Of a DNA stretch of 39,578 nt, positions 1 through 7,474 are shown one piece after another; the stretch's first letter is position 1, and every line of letters begins with the position of its first letter. The stretch is from M55B120 sp965549355 (GTDB taxonomy: Bacteria > Actinomycetota > Humimicrobiia > Humimicrobiales > Humimicrobiaceae). A model generated the notes under the pieces. That model made no database searches. It was given only the letters and a program-made list of their open reading frames with translations, and was not told where the DNA came from. The position numbers and the translations under genes are program-made. The stretch lies in the NCBI GenBank assembly GCA_965549355.1, contig CBEVGD010000004.1:1-39578 (forward strand), written 5' to 3'.

Positions 1-1
1 T

Positions 2-760
2 ATTAATCCTGATTTGATTCTTTTAGATATTATGATGCCGGAAATGGATGGATTTGAAGTCTGCAGTAAATTAAAAAATATCCCGGAGACAAAAAATATA
101 CCTATAATATTTTTGACAGCAAAAGTTGAAACTGAAGATATAATAAAGGGATTTAAAGCAAAAGCAGTGGATTATGTAACAAAACCATTTAATTCATATG
201 AGCTTTTGGCAAGAGTAAAAACTCATCTAGAACTAAAAATAAGCAAAAATCTGTTAGAAGATAAAAACAAACTTTTAAAAACACTATCAATAACTGACGG
301 CCTAACCGGTCTTCACAATCACAGGTATATAGTCGATGCTCTTTCACAGAGAATTTCAGAATCCAGGCGTTACGGGCAACCTTTATCTATCGGAATGTTT
401 GATATTGATTATTTTAAGAAGATAAATGACAAATACGGCCATATTTTCGGAGATAAAGTACTAATAAAAATATCATCTGTTATAGAAGAGACAATAAGAA
501 AAGTAGATATTGCCGGCAGATATGGCGGGGAAGAATTCTTAATTGTTATGCCATGCACAGAGTCCAGCGGCGCATATACAACTGCGGAAAGAATAAGGGA
601 ATCGATAGAGAGGATCAAATGGGACAGGGATGGACTAAAAATTACTATAAGCGGAGGTGTCTGCGAATTTAAGGATGAAGATTCTGAAAAATTAATTAAG
701 AAAGCTGACAAACTTCTATACAAAGGTAAAAAAAGTGGTAGAAATAGGATTGAAGCCTGA
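2..760 (+). CDS. Response regulator with GGDEF diguanylate cyclase domain (5' end outside window)
   Basis: The reading frame is already open at base 2, so the true start lies upstream. The visible protein begins inside a receiver (REC) domain: the phospho-acceptor Asp sits in LLDIMMPEMDGF, followed by the conserved Thr of FLTAK and Lys of TKPF. A short linker helix leads into a GGDEF domain with the active-site signature GGEEF, which predicts synthesis of c-di-GMP from two GTP. An RxxD motif (RKVD) lies five residues before GGEEF, the usual position of the product-inhibition I-site. The order REC then GGDEF is PleD/WspR-like. No partner kinase is visible. The downstream gene is convergent, so nothing in the window shows what it controls. 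Confidence 0.93.
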   Translation: MNPDLILLDIMMPEMDGFEVCSKLKNIPETKNIPIIFLTAKVETEDIIKGFKAKAVDYVTKPFNSYELLARVKTHLELKISKNLLEDKNKLLKTLSITDGLTGLHNHRYIVDALSQRISESRRYGQPLSIGMFDIDYFKKINDKYGHIFGDKVLIKISSVIEETIRKVDIAGRYGGEEFLIVMPCTESSGAYTTAERIRESIERIKWDRDGLKITISGGVCEFKDEDSEKLIKKADKLLYKGKKSGRNRIEA

Positions 761-870
761 GTATCCCCCTGGGAATAAATCTACCTTGATAAATTGTCTA
801 TTATGAGTGGTATTAAAACTTTCCTGGTTCTGACAATCATCATGGATATATAATTAAATTTTTTGGATTA

Positions 871-1677
871 TTAAATATTGCCATAAAGATATTTTCTTAA
901 ATTTTTATTTATATTTCTTAAAACACCATTTAAATCTGGAAGACTTTTTACTTGATTAGACAAACGTGTTTCCCACATCCGCTCAATCGTAGTCTTTTTT
1001 CGCTTAAGTATTTTTTTAATATTACTTGTATTAATCCCTTTAAAAATTGCTTTCTTTACAAAAGCAGATGGTAAAGAACCAAAATCAAGCTTTTGTTTAA
1101 AAAGAAAATCTATATCATAGATATCTCTTGGTTCGGTCCGACTAACCATTGCACAAAGCTTTTCAACTAATATTTCCTCAAGCGAATATACTTTAATATT
1201 TTTCTTTATTGTATCGCTATATTCGCTATATATGATTTGTGGCGTAACACTAAATATTATCTTTTCAGTTAATGTAAAATCTATCTTAACAAAACGCTTG
1301 CCTAATCTTGCCTGAAGTGGACCAACAAAACCAATATAAACTGTAATTGAATCGGTGCGTGTCTCAGTTTTTTCAGGAGGAATAATAAACTGGAATCCCT
1401 GATTTTTAGAGAGATCATTAACCACGAGTTCTAAATTTAATAATAAATTTTCAGGGGTTATTTTTTCTAAAAGAGTGAAATCTAAATCCTCTGAATAACG
1501 ATAGTTAGGAAAATATATTCTTTTAAGTGCTGTGCCACCTTTAAATGCAAGTATTGGAAAAAGTTTTGAGTCTGCAATGCTTAGTAGTATCCATGTAAGA
1601 ACATAATCCTTTTCAAGAGTCAATTCATTCATTTTTAATCTATAAGAAAGTCGGGATATTTCTTCTCTGGGAATCAT
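871..1677 (-). CDS. abiEii: AbiEii/AbiGii-family nucleotidyltransferase toxin
   Basis: The 268-residue protein matches the toxin half of type IV AbiE toxin-antitoxin systems, a family of nucleotidyltransferase-fold proteins used in phage defence and plasmid or island maintenance. Residues 46-68 hold the motif KGGTAL...SEDLDF, giving the GG(S/T) and DxD elements that bind NTP and metal in this fold. A later RDIYDIDFL segment matches the family's conserved C-terminal motif. It lies 6 bases downstream of the antitoxin gene on the same strand, the standard antitoxin-first order. All the core motifs I can check are intact, so the toxin looks functional. Its cellular target cannot be read from sequence. 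Confidence 0.9.
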   Translation of the reverse strand: MIPREEISRLSYRLKMNELTLEKDYVLTWILLSIADSKLFPILAFKGGTALKRIYFPNYRYSEDLDFTLLEKITPENLLLNLELVVNDLSKNQGFQFIIPPEKTETRTDSITVYIGFVGPLQARLGKRFVKIDFTLTEKIIFSVTPQIIYSEYSDTIKKNIKVYSLEEILVEKLCAMVSRTEPRDIYDIDFLFKQKLDFGSLPSAFVKKAIFKGINTSNIKKILKRKKTTIERMWETRLSNQVKSLPDLNGVLRNINKNLRKYLYGNI

Positions 1678-1683
1678 ATTATT

Positions 1684-2508
1684 TTATGTTTTAGTAATAT
1701 CCAATAATTCATTCTGGTCAATATTTACTCTCAATTTCCACGAACTCAGAAACCGTCCAGTATCTTCCAGAGTGGAATCAAGCCTGGCATAGCTTGGAGA
1801 TAATAATTTTTTTAATTCAGACAGGATCTCTTTATTTGCGATACCATAAATTTCTAAAAGGAATCCAAGGCGCTTGACAACACTTTTCCGATTAAACCGG
1901 ATTAAATACTGTATTAGTTTTTCAAAATCTAAGTCATTTCGTTTAATCCATATTCCTCTTGCGACTTCAGTAATCCCACCACAAAATTCCAATCGATTTA
2001 AACAATCAATAATAGTTCTTTCTAAATCACTTACCTTTGCTTTTTGTGAAGGAGTAACCCAATTATCTTCCAATCCCCACATATCCTTTTCCCGGGTATA
2101 TACGAATTGAAAAGTTGCCCCTAATATATCTTTAGATCTTTTTCTATTTGGAGTGCTTATATATATTTTGAAAACAGGTTGAATGGTCATTTCATGAATT
2201 TCAAGGGCACCATAATATGAAATATAGTAGGGTGAGGGTTTAATTAGATTTTTTGCAATTAGATACCAATTTTCCGAATGCTCACCTTTTTCACCAGCAG
2301 ATAAAGGAACAATTAAATATTTTCCAGGATAAAGACGAATGAGCCATCTTTTCTTCACTAATTTGCTTAGAATGATCCTTGTTGCAGAAATAGAAGAACC
2401 AGTTATATTTTGAGCATCCTTAACTGTAAAGATAGTTTTATCTATTGATGACAGGGTGCTTAGTAATCTGGATTCAATATTTCCAAGTGTATGTTTTATT
2501 TGTTCCAT
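1684..2508 (-). CDS. abiEi: AbiEi-family antitoxin (winged-helix)
   Basis: This 274-residue protein precedes the AbiEii toxin on the same strand. Residues about 25-68 read as a winged helix-turn-helix (TVKDAQNITGSS...PGKYLIVPL), the N-terminal DNA-binding domain of AbiEi antitoxins. The remainder is the longer C-terminal domain that in characterised homologues supplies antitoxin activity. AbiEi proteins neutralise the toxin without a stable complex and repress their own promoter. An imperfect dyad over the predicted promoter at 2524-2560 fits that autoregulation. The ATG at 2506-2508 is preceded by a modest AAGGT ribosome-binding site. Family assignment rests on domain order and the adjacent toxin. 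Confidence 0.85.
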   Translation of the reverse strand: MEQIKHTLGNIESRLLSTLSSIDKTIFTVKDAQNITGSSISATRIILSKLVKKRWLIRLYPGKYLIVPLSAGEKGEHSENWYLIAKNLIKPSPYYISYYGALEIHEMTIQPVFKIYISTPNRKRSKDILGATFQFVYTREKDMWGLEDNWVTPSQKAKVSDLERTIIDCLNRLEFCGGITEVARGIWIKRNDLDFEKLIQYLIRFNRKSVVKRLGFLLEIYGIANKEILSELKKLLSPSYARLDSTLEDTGRFLSSWKLRVNIDQNELLDITKT

Positions 2509-2523
2509 AAATATTACCTTTAA

Positions 2524-2578
2524 TGTGCAATAAATATCCTATGGGGATATATTATGCACATATAACATAATTATTCAA
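2524..2578 (-). promoter_or_regulatory. Promoter and operator-like dyad of the abiE operon
   Basis: On the minus strand a -35-like TTGAAT (2573-2578) and a -10-like TAATAT (2549-2554) are separated by 18 bases. An imperfect inverted repeat covers the -10: arms 2524-2539 and 2545-2560 pair at 13 of 16 positions, with ends TGTGCA and TGCACA. A repressor bound there would block RNA polymerase, as expected for AbiEi autorepression. Promoter and operator are inferred by eye. Confidence 0.55.
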
Positions 2579-2635
2579 TAGGCTTTTATTTAGGTTTTTA
2601 TATAGGCAATAAGATCCACACACTAAGATATGATT

Positions 2636-3331
2636 TTAAATCATCTTTTTCTGCTTAAAGCTGAAATACTCCCCCTGGCCCACTATTATATGATCCAGAA
2701 CATTTATTCCGACGATATCGAATGACTTGCAAAGGCGCCGGGTTATCTCGATATCATCCAGGGAAGGTTCGGGATCTCCGCTTGGATGATTATGAATAAA
2801 TATCACTGATGCCGCAGAACCTCTTATTGCCGGATTGATCACCTCCCTCGGGTGTACGATTGATGAGGTGAGGGAGCCCTGCGATATAAGTTCCTCCCTT
2901 ATTATCATGTTTTTTGCATTCAGAAGGATCACCCTGAACTGTTCTTTCTTCAGGTCCTTGAGCAGCGGTATATAATAGGAAGCCACGTCCTCGCTGCATT
3001 TAAAGCTATTACTCTTGAGATTCTTCTCTGCACTGGACCTTCTTCCCAGTTCAAAAGCAGCCGTCAGCTTGGAAGCCTTGGCTTTTCCTATGCCGTTAAA
3101 ATCCAGGAATTCCGAGGGCAGGGTATTTGTAAGACCTTTAAGGTCCTTAAATTCTATCAATATTTCTTTTGCAAGGTCCACAGCCGAGAAGCTGTTTCCA
3201 TTATTTTTATGGCCGGTCTGTAATAATATGGCAAGAAGTTCGCAGTTGGACAGCCTGTCCGGTCCCAGCATAAATAGCTTTTCCCTCGGCCTTTCTGCAA
3301 TGGGCCATTTATTTATAGCAGATTTCTTCAT
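2636..3331 (-). CDS. radC: RadC family JAB-domain protein
   Basis: This is a full-length 231-residue RadC. The N-terminal half has a helix-hairpin-helix segment (FNGIGKAKASKLTAAFELG). The C-terminal JAB/MPN domain carries the metal-binding signature HNHPSGDPEPSLDD, with His, His and Asp ligands plus an upstream Glu. RadC proteins were named for DNA repair, but that role has not held up and their biochemical function is unsettled; many are linked to mobile or competence contexts. The gene stands alone between the AbiE pair and the LysE-type gene, all on the minus strand. Its ATG follows a gap of about 150 bases, so it probably has its own promoter. Confidence 0.95.
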   Translation of the reverse strand: MKKSAINKWPIAERPREKLFMLGPDRLSNCELLAILLQTGHKNNGNSFSAVDLAKEILIEFKDLKGLTNTLPSEFLDFNGIGKAKASKLTAAFELGRRSSAEKNLKSNSFKCSEDVASYYIPLLKDLKKEQFRVILLNAKNMIIREELISQGSLTSSIVHPREVINPAIRGSAASVIFIHNHPSGDPEPSLDDIEITRRLCKSFDIVGINVLDHIIVGQGEYFSFKQKKMI

Positions 3332-3483
3332 AGATATCCCGGCTCATATTAAATATTTTTATCTATATATACAATAGCACAAAAGAATAAATACGAACAG
3401 CAAATCTATGTAATTTTATAGTCACTAAGAAACAGCGGCATAATCTACTTTTGCTCCGGGCTCAGAAGACGGTGGACCGGCTC

Positions 3484-4170
3484 TTAGATCAAGGCATCCA
3501 GAATAAACCTGATCCCCAGGTAAAAAAGGAAAAGACTGCAGGCTATAAGGATGCCGCTATATATCTTCTGGTTAAAGAACTTTCTGCCGGTACTTATCAG
3601 GAAACCGACAAAAAGATACCATATAAAATCTGCACTTATGTGGCCCATATAAAAAGCAGTTACGCCTCCGGTATCAAATTTAACGCTTTTTATTATAAAT
3701 GCGGCACCTATGCTTATCCACCAGATATACCAGTAGGGATTCATAAGGCTCACCAGCATTCCCTTGAGTATTATTATACCCGTTGATCTGGCATTCATGG
3801 TCCTCTTGCCCATCATGGACCTAAAGTCTATTATAAATCTTTTCCTTATAACCGATACCAGTATATCGGCGCCAATGTATAGTAAGAAGACTCCTCCCAC
3901 AATACCTATTATTTTTACAATGAGAGGATTTTCAAGATAATTTGAAACCCCGAGAAAGAAAGCGACGACGACTACAATATCTAGAATGGAATGGCCCACT
4001 ACAATAAAAAAAGAAGTCCAGAAGCCCTTCTCGGCAACACTTGATATCACAAGTGTAAGCATAGAGCCCGGGACAAGGGCTCCGGAAAAAGCAACTATCA
4101 TCGAACCAAAAAATATTTCAAAAATATCATTCATAGATGTTGATTGTTTTAAATGACAAGGACTTATCAT
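3484..4170 (-). CDS. LysE/RhtB-family membrane exporter
   Basis: The protein has about 228 residues and six hydrophobic segments. The N-terminal pattern FFGSMIVAFSGALVPGSMLT is the LysE-family first helix with its conserved Pro-Gly. The family exports amino acids or other small metabolites by proton exchange; the substrate here is unknown. The frame opens at 4170, but the family-like start is Met13 at 4134, and neither start has a clear Shine-Dalgarno sequence. It lies 18 bases downstream of pilM on the same strand and is probably cotranscribed with it, although there is no obvious functional link. Confidence 0.85.
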   Translation of the reverse strand: MISPCHLKQSTSMNDIFEIFFGSMIVAFSGALVPGSMLTLVISSVAEKGFWTSFFIVVGHSILDIVVVVAFFLGVSNYLENPLIVKIIGIVGGVFLLYIGADILVSVIRKRFIIDFRSMMGKRTMNARSTGIIILKGMLVSLMNPYWYIWWISIGAAFIIKSVKFDTGGVTAFYMGHISADFIWYLFVGFLISTGRKFFNQKIYSGILIACSLFLFYLGIRFILDALI

Positions 4171-4188
4171 TCATGATGGTATTGGCCG

Positions 4189-5334
4189 CTATTTTGCATC
4201 CCCTATAGCCATCCCTATGGCAAGAGGATTCAAAACTTTAGAAAGATCCATTGAATCATAGGACGGGTTTTTCTTCAGGCTATCAATGGCAAAACTGCCC
4301 GAACAATCAAGTTTTTCTACCCTGTAGCCTGTCTTCTGCTCGATGTATTTTTCAAGATTTATTAAATCCCTGCCGGTAAGTACTATATTTTCTATTTTTG
4401 ATCCGGGGTTTTCTTGAATGTAATGCTCTATTGACATCTTAATCTCACTAATAAGATTATCCGCAGTATTATTTATTGCCTCAATGATTTTTTTATCATT
4501 TATAGATTTTCCCGTTTTATCTTCGGCGGATTCTACTTTTTTTTCTTTCGGAGGCGACTTTTTCCCCCCGGAAGTTTTTGTTTTTTTAATAGCGGCTGAA
4601 CCTTTTATTAGATTTGAAAAATCAAAATTGTTGATTATTTCATCAGAGAGATCAGCATCTCTGACGGCCGTTCTTTCGAGACCGGCGGTAAAGGACGAAA
4701 TGGAATTAGATAAAAACCTTGGAAACCTGAGAGTATCATTTTCTATAATCTCGATTATAGATATGTCCTGTCCGAGATTAACCGCGCATAAAGATTTCTT
4801 ATTTTTTGAGAAATTATATATGTAGTCAAGAGTTCTAAATAGTGAAAAACAATTTAGATCTATGGCCTGCGACATAAGACCGGCACTCTTCACTGCTTCA
4901 ATAACATTCATAATCATGCTCTTCATGGCCCCCACAAGCATGATCCTTGAACTGTTATCCTGTTTCTTCATCACATAATAATCATAAAGAATATTATCTT
5001 TTGGAATTGGTATAAAATCATTTATCTGATACTTAAGTGAATTATTTATTTCGCCATCATCTACAAGAGGCAGCTCCACCTCTTTTACTATAGCCTTGAG
5101 ATTTGAAAGCCCGACAAAAACTTGCCTGCCCGAGATCTTATATTTTCTCCATGCTTGTTTTAGCCCTCCGGCCAGAGCAACCGGATCCTGAAGCTCCCCA
5201 TTCTTGATAGAATCCCGGGGTATTTCAAAATCAACAGCATTCTTTATGGCTATCCCCTTATGGGTTTTAACTACTTCTACAAGAGTTATGTTTTTCGAAC
5301 TTATGTCAAGACCAACAGAAATCATATTAACCAC
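4189..5334 (-). CDS. pilM: PilM-like actin-fold type IV pilus assembly protein
   Basis: The 381-residue protein begins VGLDISSKNITLVEV, the phosphate-1 loop of the actin/FtsA-like PilM family. It continues with the typical PilM stretch LKYQINDFIPIPKDNILYDY and a late phosphate-2-like LTGRD. PilM is a cytoplasmic ATP-binding ring protein that normally binds the N-terminus of PilN in type IV pilus or competence machines. Two features are unusual. A Lys/Ser/Pro-rich, probably disordered insert occupies residues about 246-282. No pilN, pilO, pilB or pilC follows; the next gene is a LysE-type exporter. Pilus genes may lie elsewhere, or this may be a repurposed paralogue. Confidence 0.85.
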   Translation of the reverse strand: MVNMISVGLDISSKNITLVEVVKTHKGIAIKNAVDFEIPRDSIKNGELQDPVALAGGLKQAWRKYKISGRQVFVGLSNLKAIVKEVELPLVDDGEINNSLKYQINDFIPIPKDNILYDYYVMKKQDNSSRIMLVGAMKSMIMNVIEAVKSAGLMSQAIDLNCFSLFRTLDYIYNFSKNKKSLCAVNLGQDISIIEIIENDTLRFPRFLSNSISSFTAGLERTAVRDADLSDEIINNFDFSNLIKGSAAIKKTKTSGGKKSPPKEKKVESAEDKTGKSINDKKIIEAINNTADNLISEIKMSIEHYIQENPGSKIENIVLTGRDLINLEKYIEQKTGYRVEKLDCSGSFAIDSLKKNPSYDSMDLSKVLNPLAIGMAIGDAK

Positions 5335-5500
5335 ACTTTTATTTTAAAAGAAACTTGCACACCATTTTAAAATATTATCTCCCTAAAATAAAGCGGCAAT
5401 ACTGCCAAACAGGATATTTGGCTGCCATAAAACTGGCCTGGATATGGCATTAAATATCAGTATATTATATTATGTATAAAATTATTATAAGCTGACTTCT
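5335..5500. promoter_or_regulatory. Divergent intergenic region between pilM and the polysaccharide locus
   Basis: These 166 bases separate the minus-strand pilM gene from the plus-strand polysaccharide operon and must hold promoters in both directions. For the plus strand a weak TGGCAT followed after 17 bases by TATTAT lies just upstream of the cpsB start. The -35 match is poor, so activator dependence is possible. No convincing operator or leader RNA is visible. Confidence 0.35.
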
Positions 5501-6250
5501 ATGAATAATACAAAATATCCATGCTTTACCGACATACACAGCCATATACTCCCGGATGTTGATGATGGCTGCGATACTTTAGATGAGGCCCATGCATTAG
5601 TAGATTCTGCTATAAAAAATAATGTTAAAAACATAATACTTACCCCTCATTTTAATTGTGAAAACAATCCTATAAAAAAAGTAGATTTCCTGAAGAAAGT
5701 CAGAAGTCTCAAGATTTCAGTTAAGAGAAAAAAACTGGATATAAAAATCTACCCGGGCATGGAAGTAAGAGCCTCCCATAGAATTGTAGAATTTGTAAAG
5801 GATGAAGACTATATTGTGACTCTGGGCGGTAAGAATAAATATATGCTGCTGGAACTTCCTTTTTCACATGAACCTTATAAATTGCCTGAAATTCTTTTCA
5901 AGATAAAGCTGATGAAGATCATACCGATACTCGCCCATCCTGAAAGATATGGGTATCTGGCAAATAAAATAAAATATCTTGAAAGGCTCCACGAGGAGGG
6001 CCTTCTTCTGCAGGTAAATAATAGCAGCCTTATAAAAGGATGGACCGCTTCAGTTTCCAGGAGAGCTGTCAATATGTTAAAACTGGGGATCATAGATTTT
6101 ATCGGGTCAGACTGCCATTATATGAAGGGAAGATTTTCAAACTTTACTTTAGCCTATGACAGGCTTGTAAAGATTATAGGCAGGAAAAAAGCGGATCTGA
6201 TAGCTGTAGAGAATCCTAATAAAATATTGCATAATGAGGACATCAACTAA
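5501..6250 (+). CDS. cpsB: CpsB/CapC-family PHP-domain protein-tyrosine phosphatase
   Basis: This 249-residue protein starts with the PHP metal-binding motif DIHSHILPDVDDG (His13, His15, Asp21). It also has ILTPHF near residue 50, a HPERY element and a C-terminal SDCHY, which are the ligands of the Mn-dependent tyrosine phosphatases CpsB and YwqE. These enzymes remove phosphate from the C-terminal tyrosines of the partner BY-kinase and so regulate chain length and export of capsule. The partner kinase is encoded two genes downstream. It is the first gene of the polysaccharide locus and starts with ATG. No strong ribosome-binding site is visible. Confidence 0.92.
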   Translation: MNNTKYPCFTDIHSHILPDVDDGCDTLDEAHALVDSAIKNNVKNIILTPHFNCENNPIKKVDFLKKVRSLKISVKRKKLDIKIYPGMEVRASHRIVEFVKDEDYIVTLGGKNKYMLLELPFSHEPYKLPEILFKIKLMKIIPILAHPERYGYLANKIKYLERLHEEGLLLQVNNSSLIKGWTASVSRRAVNMLKLGIIDFIGSDCHYMKGRFSNFTLAYDRLVKIIGRKKADLIAVENPNKILHNEDIN

Positions 6251-6286
6251 TATCAAATACTATTTATATTTGCAGAAGGTAATTAT

Positions 6287-7474
6287 TTGAGTTTTTTAAA
6301 AAATAAGATCGCAGCAATAATAATTATCATGCTCATACCGGCATTACTGTCCTTTGCTGTATATAAACTATTCTTTGACAAGGATAAAATTCTTGGACAG
6401 GAAACTTTTTTTCTTGCAGTTATTGATAAGGAAGACGGCATAGAAGAAGTAAAGCATCTTTTTCTGGCAGATATTTCAGAAACAGATAATTCCATTCAGT
6501 TGATAATGATACCCACATCGCTGCAATGCGATCTACCGGGACTTTCCAAAATGGAACTTGGCCAGATCTATCCATTTGGCGGCAATAGTATAGTCCTTGA
6601 AGCTTTTTCTGATACACTGGGACTTGATCCGGGATATTATTTCACCGTAGATACCGGATATTTAAATGACCTGATAAAAAAGATCTCACCTATTACACTG
6701 GATTTTAAAGAAGATATAAACTTTAATGAGCATAGCTTTGAAAACGGAGAGAATATTCTGGAAGAAGAGGAGCTGCTTTCACTTATTGAGTATAGCTATG
6801 ATAAGAATCATGAGAAAGATTTCCTTAATAATAAACTTTATATTTTTAGCAGGGTGCTGGACGCAGCCCGGAAAACTAAAATAGACCTGCTGGATATGTC
6901 CAGCAGCCATCTAAGAGACACAAATCTTAAGACCAGGTTCATAAATAAAATAAATACTATATTTACTGACAGCAGCTCAAAAGTTTACCTCTATATGGTG
7001 GACCGGGAACCCGATAACCGGGATATTGGGGAACTTAAAAACATAATAATAGCCGGTGAGTATCGGGAAATGGGACCGGAGGGGCTGGTAAGGTTTTATC
7101 CTATGATCATTGAAAGAGAGCCCGAAGAAGAACTGCCGGAGGAAACCGAAGAAGCGGAAGAGATAGTAGAGATAAAAAGGGATGAGCTGATCATCCAGAC
7201 CTTAAACGGCAATTATATTCCCGGCACCGCCACTGTCACGGCAGGCAAAGTAGAGGAATTGGGCTATAAAGTCTTTGGGATTGGAAATGTTGAAGAAGGG
7301 ACGATTTATGACAATACTTTTATATATTACAAAGAGGGTCTGGAAGAATTTGCTGCTGAGATCGGTTCATACCTGAATATAGGGGAAGACTATATCCAGG
7401 TATTTGAAGATGGGGCAGAAGATGGAATTGATATCATAATAATAGTAGGATTAGATTTTGGAGAGGAACAATAA
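6287..7474 (+). CDS. LCP-like protein with LytR C-terminal domain, degenerate active site
   Basis: The start is a TTG with a well-placed AGAAGGT ribosome-binding site (6274-6280). The 395-residue protein has an N-terminal membrane anchor (about 8-28), a LytR-CpsA-Psr-like domain (about 40-250), an acidic linker and a LytR_C domain (about 298-390, opening IIQTLNGNYIPG). LCP enzymes attach polysaccharides to the cell wall from lipid carriers. Aligned by eye, the conserved TD motif becomes KH (56-57) and the SIPRD motif becomes MIPTS, with Thr77 replacing the catalytic Arg. It therefore looks like a non-catalytic LCP homologue that may bind lipid-linked glycan or act as a scaffold. Its stop overlaps the next start by one base. 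Confidence 0.75.
   Translation: MSFLKNKIAAIIIIMLIPALLSFAVYKLFFDKDKILGQETFFLAVIDKEDGIEEVKHLFLADISETDNSIQLIMIPTSLQCDLPGLSKMELGQIYPFGGNSIVLEAFSDTLGLDPGYYFTVDTGYLNDLIKKISPITLDFKEDINFNEHSFENGENILEEEELLSLIEYSYDKNHEKDFLNNKLYIFSRVLDAARKTKIDLLDMSSSHLRDTNLKTRFINKINTIFTDSSSKVYLYMVDREPDNRDIGELKNIIIAGEYREMGPEGLVRFYPMIIEREPEEELPEETEEAEEIVEIKRDELIIQTLNGNYIPGTATVTAGKVEELGYKVFGIGNVEEGTIYDNTFIYYKEGLEEFAAEIGSYLNIGEDYIQVFEDGAEDGIDIIIIVGLDFGEEQ

Noticed and set aside
761..870. A terminator between the convergent GGDEF and AbiEii genes
   Set aside because: Only a short imperfect CCC/GGG pairing without a T-tract is visible, too weak to call.
3451..3786. A plus-strand open frame opposite the LysE-family gene
   Set aside because: It is antisense to a well-supported membrane protein and has no ribosome-binding site or family motif.
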